DNA from: Brevinema andersonii
GTDB lineage: Bacteria; Spirochaetota; Brevinematia; Brevinematales; Brevinemataceae
DNA: 64,000 nucleotides
NCBI RefSeq assembly: GCF_900112165.1
Contig: NZ_FOKY01000002.1
Location: forward strand, 101,450-165,449
Direction: 5' to 3'
Position 1 is the first letter of the stretch; the number at the start of each line of letters is the position of its first letter. Under the pieces are notes generated by a model. That model was not told the origin of the DNA and ran no database searches. It saw nothing but the letters and a program-made list of their open reading frames with translations. The position numbers and the translations under genes are program-made. Below are positions 8,254-17,502 of the stretch, piece after piece.

Positions 8254-9720
8254 TTATTTATTTGCCTGACCTTGACGCCAAGTAAGTTCGTTTTCCCAGA
8301 GCTGATTATAATAATATCCTTTTTTGCTGAGCCAGATTTTTTTCTCATCAGGCAGAGGCACATACCGCCAAAAAACAAAACGCGCATCTTTTTCAAGTTT
8401 CTGCATACCTTGAGTTTCTTTAGTCATCCAGAGAAGATAATCATTAATAAAATGATGCCGTAGATCTCCTTTAAGCTTTGCAGACAAATAATATTCATAA
8501 TAACGGCCCGTCAGACCTTCTTCCATCCAATAATAAGAAGCAATTTCTTTTGCTGCCTGCCACCTAAGATCTCCAACCGCAGACAATATAGAAACATCAG
8601 GCATACGTGTAAAAATTGGCAATGCAATCCTGCCTCGTCCAAACTGTTTATTATTACTATCAAGCGGTTCCCAACATGCTCCGATTGTACCATATCCAGG
8701 AACCAAAATAATATATGGAGGAATATTTAATGTTTCTCCTTTATAAGTACGATTAAATGCTTCTGGATCCAATTCTAACCAATATTGGAGTTTTTTCTTC
8801 ACAACATTGCGAAATAGGTAATCTCTCGATTCCTTGGGCATCACACTGGAACTTAAAAAAGGAAATTGATTTCCTTGTTTGCCTACGGTCATTTTTGCCA
8901 TTTGGCGAACCGCTTGTACTTCACGACTGATAACTTCAGCCCCCACAGAAAATGACCCTGCTGCTAATACAGGTTCTTCCTCGGCAAGCGCATCTTTAAT
9001 TTGCTCATGAGCCTTTGCAATAACACGCACAGAAGCTATCATATCCTTATGCAATCTTCGGATATCTTTTTGTATCGCAGACAAATCATCTACCATCTTT
9101 ATTTGTTCCGGTGAAAACATGCCTTCAATACCTAATTCTTCATCTTTTGACAGCTCTTGCAAATGTTCCGCTATGTTCGCTAAACGCTTAATACATTCTC
9201 GGCGTTCAAGGAAAAAACGATTATAACGTTCCCTTTCAACATGCATTAATGATTCTGCTTTTTCACGTTTTGCAGATATCTGCCCCAGCAACACAGATGC
9301 GGATTTAGGTTTACTTTCGGTTTCATCTGTTGCGGAAGCTTTAATATGACCTTCAGCAATGCCTTGCAGCCACTCATCCACAAAAAATATCGTCTCATTA
9401 GCATAATCCACTGGTGTTAACGGCTGTTCTAAAATAAATTTTTGATCCTCAGGAGTAAGGTACCGGAGGTCCACCAAACCATAACGTAAAAATAAACGCT
9501 TGGCATTGCTCAAACTAGGTCCTACTTTCAGTGCAATGCGACCATATAAGTCCCAAAACAAATCTGTAAATTGATCTTTTAAGATCCTTTTATCTTCTTT
9601 ATCAACAGCAGTTTCAAATTTTTGTTTTACGTTCAGGAAACGCTCCACAAATGTAGGATCTTCACCAAGGAGGAGTTTTTTTAGATAACTCGATTCTGGA
9701 AGTGCTTCAAATATGCCCAC
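8254..9720 (-). CDS. Conserved protein of unknown function, 488 residues
   Basis: I do not recognise a family. The protein is soluble, with no signal or membrane segment. Residues ~145-255 are strongly helical and charged (SAKREKAESLMHVERERYNR, then RLANIAEHLQELSKDEE) and probably coiled coil. Residues ~320-480 look globular and aromatic-rich (PPYIILVPGYGTIGACWEP and ASYYWMEEGLTGRYYEYY). The start is a GTG preceded closely by GAGGTGG. It has its own strong promoter, divergent from murI. The length and separate globular C-terminus argue for a real structural or regulatory protein. Confidence 0.8.
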   Translation of the reverse strand: MGIFEALPESSYLKKLLLGEDPTFVERFLNVKQKFETAVDKEDKRILKDQFTDLFWDLYGRIALKVGPSLSNAKRLFLRYGLVDLRYLTPEDQKFILEQPLTPVDYANETIFFVDEWLQGIAEGHIKASATDETESKPKSASVLLGQISAKREKAESLMHVERERYNRFFLERRECIKRLANIAEHLQELSKDEELGIEGMFSPEQIKMVDDLSAIQKDIRRLHKDMIASVRVIAKAHEQIKDALAEEEPVLAAGSFSVGAEVISREVQAVRQMAKMTVGKQGNQFPFLSSSVMPKESRDYLFRNVVKKKLQYWLELDPEAFNRTYKGETLNIPPYIILVPGYGTIGACWEPLDSNNKQFGRGRIALPIFTRMPDVSILSAVGDLRWQAAKEIASYYWMEEGLTGRYYEYYLSAKLKGDLRHHFINDYLLWMTKETQGMQKLEKDARFVFWRYVPLPDEKKIWLSKKGYYYNQLWENELTWRQGQANK

Positions 9721-9755
9721 AATCCACCTCTTGTTTTGATTGTTCTATTATTAAA

Positions 9756-9784
9756 ATTCTAAACTAAAATAATTCAAGTGTCAA
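9756..9784 (-). promoter_or_regulatory. Sigma-70 promoter of the 488-residue gene
   Basis: Minus-strand TTGACA, 17-base spacer, TAGAAT; sits back to back with the murI promoter. Confidence 0.7.
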
Positions 9785-9787
9785 ATA

Positions 9788-9816
9788 TTGACGAAATAAT
9801 ATAATTCGCTTAAAAT
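9788..9816 (+). promoter_or_regulatory. Sigma-70 promoter of murI
   Basis: TTGACG, 17-base spacer, TAAAAT, 32 bases upstream of the murI ATG. Confidence 0.6.
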
Positions 9817-9848
9817 ATAAGAGCTTAATTTTCGAAAAAGGTTGAATA

Positions 9849-10616
9849 ATGGCATTTACAGGTATTTTTGATTCAGGTCTTGGTGGTCTGACTATCCTCA
9901 AAGCCTTGCAAGAACAGTTTCCAAACGAAGAATTTGTCTATTTGGCAGATAATAAAAATCTCCCTTACGGAAATAAATCATGCAGTCAAATTCAAGATTT
10001 TGCCTTAAAAAACGCCCGCTTCCTTACCAGCCTCGGCGAATGTAAAGGTTTGATTATCGCATGTAACACCGCTAGCATCTCAGCCCACAGCCTGTTGACA
10101 AAATTACATAAAATACCTATAATAGAAATGGTAGATCCGACAATTAAGGAGTTATTTGAGGAGACAGGTATGCCCACTAAAGTAGGAATTCTAGCCACTT
10201 CCTTTACCACTTCTTCAGAAGCTTACAAACAAAAAATACAAAAGCGAAGTCCAGGAACCAAAGTTCATCAAATTGCTTCACCTCATTTGGTTCCGCTGAT
10301 CGAAGCAGGTGATGAAAAACAACTACAATCATGTTTAGTACAATATTTTTCGATGTTTAGAGACAACATAGAAGTTGTAATTTTGGGCTGCACGCATTAC
10401 AGTTTAATAAAATCTCTCATTCAACAACTATATCCGAGAATCACACTCATCGATTCACCGAAAGCGGTAATAAAAGAATTTAATCATAATATTGCTATAT
10501 CGTCTAACAGCTTCCCTAGAACTACTTTTTTTTGTACAGAGCATAACACTTTATGGCAGACATTATCAGATAATATCCTAGGTATTTCTTGTTCATGGAA
10601 TGTCACAAAAATTTAG
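9849..10616 (+). CDS. murI: Glutamate racemase
   Basis: 255 residues; makes D-glutamate for peptidoglycan. The two catalytic cysteines are in IIACNTASISA and VVILGCTHYSLI. The N-terminal GIFDSGLGGLTILKAL, with its catalytic Asp, and LADNKNLPYG are diagnostic. Length is slightly short of average but complete. The next gene begins 16 bases after its stop, so both are probably transcribed from the murI promoter. Confidence 0.95.
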   Translation: MAFTGIFDSGLGGLTILKALQEQFPNEEFVYLADNKNLPYGNKSCSQIQDFALKNARFLTSLGECKGLIIACNTASISAHSLLTKLHKIPIIEMVDPTIKELFEETGMPTKVGILATSFTTSSEAYKQKIQKRSPGTKVHQIASPHLVPLIEAGDEKQLQSCLVQYFSMFRDNIEVVILGCTHYSLIKSLIQQLYPRITLIDSPKAVIKEFNHNIAISSNSFPRTTFFCTEHNTLWQTLSDNILGISCSWNVTKI

Positions 10617-10632
10617 CCCACAAGGAGTTCTA

Positions 10633-11676
10633 ATGAAAAAACTATTATTGTTATCAATTTTTTATGTAAGCAGTGGATTTGCACAGACATCCATACAAAC
10701 AATAGCAACTGTTGGAGATATTGCTATTACTAGTTATGATATTCAACAAATGCGTGATTTTCAACAGGTCACAACAGGCAAACGTCCTTCCGTTAACTCA
10801 GCATTAGAACAGCTGATCACGATGTCATCATTACTGGTTTTAGCGGAGAATTCTCCTGAATATTATATGGATGAAATAGAATTTAGAAAAACTATTAACA
10901 ATCTTACGAATAACCCTTCCCAGCCAGGTGCTAAACAAAGAGCAGACTTATATAACAAATTTCCTGATATTTATGGCATGAATGTCAAAACAGATAAGGT
11001 AAAACGCGGCATGATTTTTGGCGATGCATATATCAAAGCAGCTATCAATACACCGATTCCTGATAAGGAAAAGATGAACTTTTATAAGCAATATAAAGCT
11101 GAACTCAAAGATTCACCGTTTCCTAAGATGGATCTTATTATTTTTGCGGTAGAGGCTTCTTCAAAATTATCATTATCACAGCTTTCCGATATTGAAACTC
11201 AAATGGCTAATTTAGCAACAGACCTTAACACTAGTAGTGATTTCAATGCAATGAGACGAAAATACAGTTCCCTAAAATTCACAAAGTATTCCGGACGGAC
11301 AGGATTATTCACTCCGGATATCTTAGTACAACAAAAACAAATTCCTGAAGAAATCCTTGGCATCGCTCTACAAAAAAGTATTCCTTTAGGAGGAGAAGTT
11401 ATCAAAATTCAGCCGAATAAAGGAATTTACATTCCTCAACCTATTCCTTTACAGTCGACAGGGCAAGCTACTTATCTAACATTTAAGATACTGGAAATAA
11501 TTGCACCTAGAACTCTTACTTACGAAGAAGCTGTATCCAAAATAGAAGAAGCAATCCGAATGCAACGCGCAGAAGTCGCCATAGAAAACTACATTCGCAA
11601 ACAAATTCAAGCAGGACAAATTACTTTAACATCTACAGGAAATGAATATAAATCCGTATTTCAAAAATTCAAATAA
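10633..11676 (+). CDS. Exported SurA/PpiC-type chaperone-like protein
   Basis: 347 residues from the ATG at 10633, chosen because CAAGGAG lies 5 bases upstream and a signal peptide starts there (MKKLLLLSIFYVSSGFAQ). After the signal, IATVGDIAITSYDIQQM matches the opening of SurA-type chaperones, followed by a helical region. No clear parvulin active-site block is visible, though the segment ending EEAVSKIEEAIRMQRAEVA resembles the C-terminal helix that completes the SurA chaperone domain. It probably acts in the periplasm on outer-membrane or flagellar proteins; family assignment is moderate. Confidence 0.65.
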   Translation: MKKLLLLSIFYVSSGFAQTSIQTIATVGDIAITSYDIQQMRDFQQVTTGKRPSVNSALEQLITMSSLLVLAENSPEYYMDEIEFRKTINNLTNNPSQPGAKQRADLYNKFPDIYGMNVKTDKVKRGMIFGDAYIKAAINTPIPDKEKMNFYKQYKAELKDSPFPKMDLIIFAVEASSKLSLSQLSDIETQMANLATDLNTSSDFNAMRRKYSSLKFTKYSGRTGLFTPDILVQQKQIPEEILGIALQKSIPLGGEVIKIQPNKGIYIPQPIPLQSTGQATYLTFKILEIIAPRTLTYEEAVSKIEEAIRMQRAEVAIENYIRKQIQAGQITLTSTGNEYKSVFQKFK

Positions 11677-11678
11677 TT

Positions 11679-11993
11679 TTATGGATTTGTCTTTCTTATA
11701 GCGATCATTTCTTCAATTAGATCGCAAGCCAGCATTGCTATCATTAAATGATCTTGCGCGTGAATCATCAGCAACGTTGTAGGCATTGCTTCACCATTTA
11801 TTTCTGCTTGAATCAAATCCGTTTGGATATGGTGTGCTTCTAACAACGCTTGCCTTGCTTGATTTAACAATTCATCCGCTTGTTTAAAGTCATTTGTTCT
11901 TAAACATTTCAGAGCTTCCAATGCTAAGCTGCGTCCTTCCCCTGCAAAACCAACTAGTCCCATCACCATTTCTTCATATTTTTCTTCCGTCAT
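11679..11993 (-). CDS. PTS lactose/cellobiose-type IIA component
   Basis: 104 residues of the trimeric helical IIA-Lac family. The phosphorylated His lies in MIHAQDHLMIAM; GFAGEGRSLALEAL and the following Asp/Glu helices are family features. The start is the ATG at 11993, preceded by AGGTGG; an earlier in-frame codon lacks a ribosome site. It would receive phosphate from HPr and pass it to a IIB protein. No IIB or IIC gene lies in this window, so the sugar is unknown; chitobiose fits the nag neighbours. Last gene of a minus-strand cluster. Confidence 0.88.
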   Translation of the reverse strand: MTEEKYEEMVMGLVGFAGEGRSLALEALKCLRTNDFKQADELLNQARQALLEAHHIQTDLIQAEINGEAMPTTLLMIHAQDHLMIAMLACDLIEEMIAIRKTNP

Positions 11994-12030
11994 AATTCCA
12001 CCTAAAAAAGATATCTTTATCTTGTCAACT

Positions 12031-12303
12031 TTAATCTTTAAGAGTTGCAAAAAATTCTTTTAACGAATTCATCACTTGGTTTTCATTCGACTCATCAACT
12101 CCTGTGACTGTTATTGTAATGACATCATCTTTTTTGATTCCGAGAGACATCACCTGTAGCAAAGAGGAAGCATTAATTTTTTTCTCGCCTTTTTCAATTT
12201 GAACCGATATTCCAGGAAAACTTTTAATCAGTTTTATCAATTCATTTCCCGGTCGGGTATGTAATCCTGTATTATTAACAATAGTGATTTTCTCAGAAAT
12301 CAT
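12031..12303 (-). CDS. ptsH: Phosphocarrier protein HPr
   Basis: 90 residues. The active His is in GLHTRPG and the regulatory serine position is in NASSLLQVMSLG, the context recognised by HPr kinase in Gram-positives and some spirochaetes. HPr carries phosphate from enzyme I to IIA proteins. It lies 18 bases after ptsI and 37 bases before the IIA gene in one transcriptional direction. Confidence 0.95.
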   Translation of the reverse strand: MISEKITIVNNTGLHTRPGNELIKLIKSFPGISVQIEKGEKKINASSLLQVMSLGIKKDDVITITVTGVDESNENQVMNSLKEFFATLKD

Positions 12304-12321
12304 AACTATTCTCCTTATAAA

Positions 12322-14049
12322 TTATTTTTGGTTTATTACTTTTTTCAAATATTCACGTATTTCGCTGCCATTTCCTAAAGACAACACTTTTTGCGCAATT
12401 TCACGTGCTTCTACCATTGTAGTATTGCGAATAATTTCTTTAACTTTGGGAATATTGATGGCACTCATACTAAGTTCTTTAACTCCAATCCCCAGGAAAA
12501 ACAATGACGCTAAAGGATCTCCACCTAACTCTCCACATACACCTACCCAAGCATTTTTAGCAAGCGCATCCTGAGTTGCTTCAGCCATCAAACGAAGCAC
12601 TGCCGGATGAAATGAATCGTATAATTCAGTGATATGAGGATTTCCTCGGTCTACTGCTAAGGTATATTGTGTTAAATCATTAGTTCCAAAACTGAAAAAA
12701 TCAACAATTTCCGCTAACTCACCTGCTATCATAGCAGCAGCTGGCGTTTCTATCATAACCCCTTGTTGAATATCGTCGCCAAAAGGTATGCCTTCCATTG
12801 CCAGTTCATTTTTACACTCCTGAAGCAGAGCATTAGCTTGTTCGACTTCGCTCACCGAAATCACCATAGGATACATAATGCCAATAGGCCCCAGTGCTGA
12901 TGCTTGCAATATGGCACGCAACTGAGTCTTAAAAATATCCTTCTTATCCAAACAAATACGTAATGCTCTCCACCCTAAAAAAGGATTCAATTCATGAGGA
13001 AACTTGAAATAATCAAGACTTTTATCGCCTCCGATATCCAGCGTGCGGATCACAACCAACTGCCCATCAAAAGCTCTCACAACATTGGAATATGCAATGG
13101 TCTGTTCTTCTTCAGTAGGCCAATTAGAACGGTCCATGTATAAAAATTCTGTACGATAGAGCCCAACCCCCTGAGCTCCTTGTTCAAGCGCTGGCAATGC
13201 ATCAATATCTGTACCGACATTAGCAGCTAATATCATTTCAAATCCATCCTTTGTAACTGCAGGAAGTTCCTTTAATGCACGGAGTCTTCGAATTTCTTCC
13301 GCAAATTCTCCGGCTTTTGCCTGATATTTTTCAACTTCACCCTGTGTGGGATCAATAATTGCTATTCCCGATTGAGCATCTAGAATCATAGAATCACCGT
13401 TATTAGTTTTTTCTAAAATACCTTTTGCACCTACAACCGCTGGAATCATCAATGTTCGTGACATAATAGCCACATGCGATGTCGGTCCTCCCTCAGCCGT
13501 AATAAACCCTAAAACTTTTGTCTTATCCATTTGGGCTGTATCCGAAGGTGTTAAATCAAACGCCACAACAATAACAGGAGCATCAATTTCAATTAGTGAG
13601 GGAATATGAATATCCAAAATATTAGCAATAAGTCTCCGGAAAATATCTTTCATATCGGCAGCTCTGGCGCTCATATATTCGTCATCCATATTTTGGAACA
13701 TTGCTATATACTGATCAGCAACTTTTTGTGCTGCAAAATCGGCAGCCATCAGATCACTTTTTATTAAAAGTTTTACCTCTTCTTCCATGCCTTCATCCAT
13801 GAGGATTTCTATATGCCCATCAAAAATTTCTGCTTCTTCCGGGCCAATATTTTTTAAAGTAATTGTTTTAATTGTTTCAAGCTGATTTTTTGCCTTTTTG
13901 CGACCTTCCAAAAACAAATTAATTTCATTTTCTACTTGAGATTCTGCAATAGGCTTTTGATTCAAGACAATTTCAGGTTCTGAAAAAATAAAAACTTCCC
14001 CTTCTACAATGCCAGGACATGCCGGTGTACCTTTAATTTCTATACTCAT
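12322..14049 (-). CDS. ptsI: PTS enzyme I (phosphoenolpyruvate-protein phosphotransferase)
   Basis: 575 residues, normal length. Domains in order: N-terminal HPr-binding helices, the swivelling phosphohistidine domain (GGPTSHVAIMSRTLMIPAVVG, with the active His), then the PEP-binding barrel with LYRTEFLYMDR and DFFSFGTNDLTQYTLA near the C-terminus. It moves phosphate from PEP to HPr in the cytosol. Upstream neighbour is the nagBA fusion, 30 bases away, so amino-sugar enzymes and general PTS proteins look co-transcribed. Confidence 0.95.
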   Translation of the reverse strand: MSIEIKGTPACPGIVEGEVFIFSEPEIVLNQKPIAESQVENEINLFLEGRKKAKNQLETIKTITLKNIGPEEAEIFDGHIEILMDEGMEEEVKLLIKSDLMAADFAAQKVADQYIAMFQNMDDEYMSARAADMKDIFRRLIANILDIHIPSLIEIDAPVIVVAFDLTPSDTAQMDKTKVLGFITAEGGPTSHVAIMSRTLMIPAVVGAKGILEKTNNGDSMILDAQSGIAIIDPTQGEVEKYQAKAGEFAEEIRRLRALKELPAVTKDGFEMILAANVGTDIDALPALEQGAQGVGLYRTEFLYMDRSNWPTEEEQTIAYSNVVRAFDGQLVVIRTLDIGGDKSLDYFKFPHELNPFLGWRALRICLDKKDIFKTQLRAILQASALGPIGIMYPMVISVSEVEQANALLQECKNELAMEGIPFGDDIQQGVMIETPAAAMIAGELAEIVDFFSFGTNDLTQYTLAVDRGNPHITELYDSFHPAVLRLMAEATQDALAKNAWVGVCGELGGDPLASLFFLGIGVKELSMSAINIPKVKEIIRNTTMVEAREIAQKVLSLGNGSEIREYLKKVINQK

Positions 14050-14079
14050 GAGAGCTCCTCACTTTTATTTTATCTAAAG

Positions 14080-16041
14080 TTATTCTTCCATACTGAGATA
14101 TCTACCATTCTCTATTACCCCTTTTACAAATAAATCATCATCAAGAACCGTGATATTTGCCTTATAGCTGGGTTTGATGTAACCATATTGATGATCCAAA
14201 TTAATCGCCTTCGCAGGAATGGCAGATGCCATTTTCAGTGCATGCTCCATAGGTATCCCTACCCGATTCACCACATTCCGTACACATTGATCCAACATCG
14301 TTGCCGCTCCCGAAAGTGTACCATCTTCGGCAAAGCATTTCCCATCCCTATGAGCAATCGTGCGTCCCGCAAAAGTAAAAAATTCCATATCTGTTCCAGC
14401 TGGCAACACAGCATCGCTGACTAAAAAAAGCCGTTCTCCCAATGTTTTGTAAGCAATATCAACCGATGCATAATTACAATGCACCCCATCAGCTATGATG
14501 CCCGCATACATTGTCTTACTGTCGAGGACAGCGCCTAATGCCCCTGGTTCACGCGAATCAAAAGGCCGCATCGCATTATACAAGTGAGTAACCATCGTAA
14601 TACCGAACGGAATTTTTTGATTAATTTCTTCATAAGTACCGTTTGTGTGACCCATAGACACAATAATTCCGGCATCGGCTAGTTTTTTAATATCTTCTCC
14701 GGTATTTTCTTCAGGGGCCAACGTAACAATTTTACGGGCAGTTCCTGCCTGAATAATGCGATCTAACATTTCCTGAGATGGTTTTCGTATATATTTTTGT
14801 TCATGCACGCCTTTTTTTATCGGCGACAGATATGGCCCCTCAAAATGCCAGGCAATAATCCCCAAAAGTTCAGGTTTTTTGAGATAATTAATGAGATCTA
14901 TTGCTTCAAGCATACGCTCATCGGAAGTAGTAATCAATGTCGGAGCCATATTCGTAACTCCATGCTTGAGACAGGTTTGATACATCACTTTAAGTGTGTC
15001 CAGTGAAATATCATCATTAACATCAGCACCCCCACAACCATTCAGTTGCAAATCGATATATCCCGGTGTCAAAATCCGGCCTTGCATATCAATTTTTGTA
15101 ATCACAGTATCAAGGGGCAAATTTTTTTCTACACTTTTAATTGTATCGTTTTCGATAATAATACAGGCATTTTCAATAAATTTTTCTCCATTGAAAATAC
15201 GCGCATTTGTCAATGCATAATACGCTTTATAAAGCCCTTTAATTAAAATCTTAGGATGCAAACTGCGTTTTTCAACTTCTTTGTGATAACGATAGGTACG
15301 TACGCGCAGTTCTGACACAGCTTCTTCATCGGCTACAAACGTCATTTTAGGATGCAACTGCAACGCCGATACAGGATACATATGATTAACACCACCTTCA
15401 ATGCCCAATGCCAATGCTTGAGCTTTTGCATGCCCCTGTGCTAATACAATAATTTCTTGAGCATCCAAAAGTGTACCTAATCCTATCGTCATTGCTGAAA
15501 ATGGAACTTGATCAATATCGCCGTTAAAAAATTTTGCATTAGCTACTCGGGTTTCGAATGTCAATTCTTTATCACGGGTACGGGACTGCAGAGAAGAACC
15601 GGGTTCATTAAACGCAACATGCGCATCATCCCCTAAACCACATACCCACAATCGAATTCCGCCAAAAGATTGTATCAATTTCTCATAATTAAGAGCTTCT
15701 TGTTTAAGATCCTTTGCAGAACCATTAAGAAAATGCAAGCGAGATGGCGGTATATCGAGATATTGAAAAAAATGCTCGTGGATAAACCTTGAAAAACTAT
15801 AGGCACTGTCTTCAGGAAGCCCAATATAATCCCCCGTACTGAAAAAGTGTACATGCTCAAAATCAATAACGCCATCCTTGTAGAAGGAAATCAAACGCTG
15901 GTACATAGGCAGAGGAGTCAACCCCCCAGGAATACCTAATGTAAAAGGATTTTCTGCAGAAGGCTTGAATTCAAGTATTGTTTTTGCAATATAATATGCA
16001 GACCAATCACCAGTTTGCTCTTTTGTAATAATTAGACGCAT
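14080..16041 (-). CDS. NagB-NagA fusion: glucosamine-6-phosphate deaminase domain + GlcNAc-6-phosphate deacetylase
   Basis: 653 residues from the ATG at 16041 (AGAGGTG just upstream; typical NagB start MRLIITKEQTG). Residues 1-~245 form a NagB fold: LGIPGGLTP phosphate loop, and D139, H141, E146 in GLGDDAHVAFNEPGSS keep the ring-opening residues. The proton-abstracting Asp of the usual MDEY is Gly70 here (STGDY). Residues ~270-653 are NagA: metal ligands in WHFEGPYL, MGHTNG and THLYNAM, and the catalytic Asp in LVSDAVLPAGTD are all present. Together they would convert GlcNAc-6-P to fructose-6-P. The deacetylase half should be active; the deaminase half is doubtful. Confidence 0.88.
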   Translation of the reverse strand: MRLIITKEQTGDWSAYYIAKTILEFKPSAENPFTLGIPGGLTPLPMYQRLISFYKDGVIDFEHVHFFSTGDYIGLPEDSAYSFSRFIHEHFFQYLDIPPSRLHFLNGSAKDLKQEALNYEKLIQSFGGIRLWVCGLGDDAHVAFNEPGSSLQSRTRDKELTFETRVANAKFFNGDIDQVPFSAMTIGLGTLLDAQEIIVLAQGHAKAQALALGIEGGVNHMYPVSALQLHPKMTFVADEEAVSELRVRTYRYHKEVEKRSLHPKILIKGLYKAYYALTNARIFNGEKFIENACIIIENDTIKSVEKNLPLDTVITKIDMQGRILTPGYIDLQLNGCGGADVNDDISLDTLKVMYQTCLKHGVTNMAPTLITTSDERMLEAIDLINYLKKPELLGIIAWHFEGPYLSPIKKGVHEQKYIRKPSQEMLDRIIQAGTARKIVTLAPEENTGEDIKKLADAGIIVSMGHTNGTYEEINQKIPFGITMVTHLYNAMRPFDSREPGALGAVLDSKTMYAGIIADGVHCNYASVDIAYKTLGERLFLVSDAVLPAGTDMEFFTFAGRTIAHRDGKCFAEDGTLSGAATMLDQCVRNVVNRVGIPMEHALKMASAIPAKAINLDHQYGYIKPSYKANITVLDDDLFVKGVIENGRYLSMEE

Positions 16042-16096
16042 AAACACCTCTTTGAAAAACTCTCTCACAAAAAAATAATAGCAGTTGTTTTTATAG

Positions 16097-16867
16097 TCAA
16101 ATTTCAGAAAATGTTTGATCCAGCGATAATTTCCGTCCTGCAACTTTATCGATCATAAAAGTGGTTTGCGGGTGAAGCTGCAAAAATGATGCCGGATGCA
16201 TTGCAGAAATTTCCTGCTCCAAACACTGACGAACCGCAAACGCTTTATGAGTACCATACACAACAATAAGGATTTTTCGCGCATCATAAATGGTTTTAAT
16301 TCCTATAGTTAGAGCTTGCATAGGTACTTTGGAAGTATTATTATGAAAAAAACGAGCATCAGCACGTATTGTTTCGCTATTGAGTGTTTTTAACCGCGTA
16401 GAAGATAATAATGCAGAACCTGGCTCATTAAAAGCAAGATTCCCATTTTCGCCCAACGACCCCAAAAACAATTCCAATCCTCCATATTGCTGAATTAGCT
16501 GTTCGTAGTGTATACATTCCTGATTAATATCGGCAGATTGGCCGTTTAAGGTAAATATTTGGGAAGAAGGAAGATTAACCTTTGAAAAAAATTCATGATA
16601 AATACGATAAGAATAAGAATCCTTATCAACTTCGGAAACACCTAAATATTCACCAGCAGTAAAAATAACAACATGCTCAAAAGAAATTTTCCCCATTTCA
16701 AACTGGCAAACCAATTCTCCACAAATACTTAATACCGTAGCCCCAGTCGACAAGCCCAGAACAAAAGGATTTTTACGTGAAGGCTTGAATTCATTAATTG
16801 CAGAAACCAAAAATTTCGCTGCCTGAATAATAATTCTTTGCCTATTTGGCATAATCACTATATTCAC
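16097..16867 (-). CDS. NagB-like paralogue without catalytic residues (probable pseudoenzyme)
   Basis: 256 residues, full-length NagB fold and colinear with E. coli NagB, so residue numbers match. Asp72 is Gly (FTAGEY), Asp141 is Asn and His143 is Asn (GENGNLAFNEP); only Glu148 remains. The phosphate-binding segments (LGLSTGAT, SALLSSTR) are conserved. It should bind a hexosamine phosphate but not deaminate it. It sits immediately upstream of the nagBA fusion (55 bases), suggesting a regulatory or allosteric partner of that protein. No frame damage, so it is maintained rather than decaying. A direct DNA-binding role is not supported: no HTH is visible. Confidence 0.8.
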   Translation of the reverse strand: MNIVIMPNRQRIIIQAAKFLVSAINEFKPSRKNPFVLGLSTGATVLSICGELVCQFEMGKISFEHVVIFTAGEYLGVSEVDKDSYSYRIYHEFFSKVNLPSSQIFTLNGQSADINQECIHYEQLIQQYGGLELFLGSLGENGNLAFNEPGSALLSSTRLKTLNSETIRADARFFHNNTSKVPMQALTIGIKTIYDARKILIVVYGTHKAFAVRQCLEQEISAMHPASFLQLHPQTTFMIDKVAGRKLSLDQTFSEI

Positions 16868-16962
16868 TCAAACCTCTAAATTCTCAAAACTATTATAAAA
16901 TTATACGTCATTTAAAAATTTAATCAAGTTTACAGGAAAAACAACAATAATCTTAAAAATAT

Positions 16963-16991
16963 TTGCGTTAAACGTGTAAATATTATAAAAT
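16963..16991 (+). promoter_or_regulatory. Possible promoter of the IIA-Glc gene
   Basis: TTGCGT, 17-base spacer, TAAAAT, 24 bases upstream of the start codon. The hexamers are weak. Confidence 0.35.
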
Positions 16992-17015
16992 AAATAATCA
17001 ATCATGGAGGGCATC

Positions 17016-17489
17016 ATGTTCGATATTTTCAAAAAAAAACAATTGGAATTTCTCTCCCCAATCGATGGAGAAGTTTTTCCATTGGCAGAAACTCCAGATA
17101 TTGCATTTGCTCAGGGTATAATGGGCGATGGGATCTGCATTCTGCCGCAAAATAATATTATTTGCATGCCCTTTGACGGTACTATTGATATTTTTCATAC
17201 TTTACATGCTATTATGCTGATGTCTCAAGGTGTCGAAGCTCTTATTCATGTCGGCATGAATACTGTAGAACTTAAAGGGCAAGGTTTTAAGGCATTGGTT
17301 TCGCTCCAAGGAGAATACAAAGCCGGTACGCCTTTATTAGAACTTGATATCAACTTTCTTAAAAGCAAAACTTCCACCCTTATGACACCATTGATTATTG
17401 TTGAAAAGCCTAATAAATCAAAACTAGAAATTATCAGAGACTCAGGCAATGTCCATACAGGAGAATTGCTGATGAAGGTAACACTTTAA
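17016..17489 (+). CDS. crr: PTS glucose-type IIA component
   Basis: 157 residues of the IIA-Glc beta-sandwich family. The phosphorylated His is in ALIHVGMNTVELKGQGF and the second active-site His in FHTLHAIMLMS; SPIDGEVFPLAE opens the domain. The start is set at 17016 by TGGAGGG 4-9 bases upstream. As a free-standing IIA it could serve several transporters and report on PTS state. It is transcribed divergently from the nagB-like gene and is followed 13 bases later by recG. Confidence 0.92.
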   Translation: MFDIFKKKQLEFLSPIDGEVFPLAETPDIAFAQGIMGDGICILPQNNIICMPFDGTIDIFHTLHAIMLMSQGVEALIHVGMNTVELKGQGFKALVSLQGEYKAGTPLLELDINFLKSKTSTLMTPLIIVEKPNKSKLEIIRDSGNVHTGELLMKVTL

Positions 17490-17502
17490 TAATTTCAATT
17501 CA

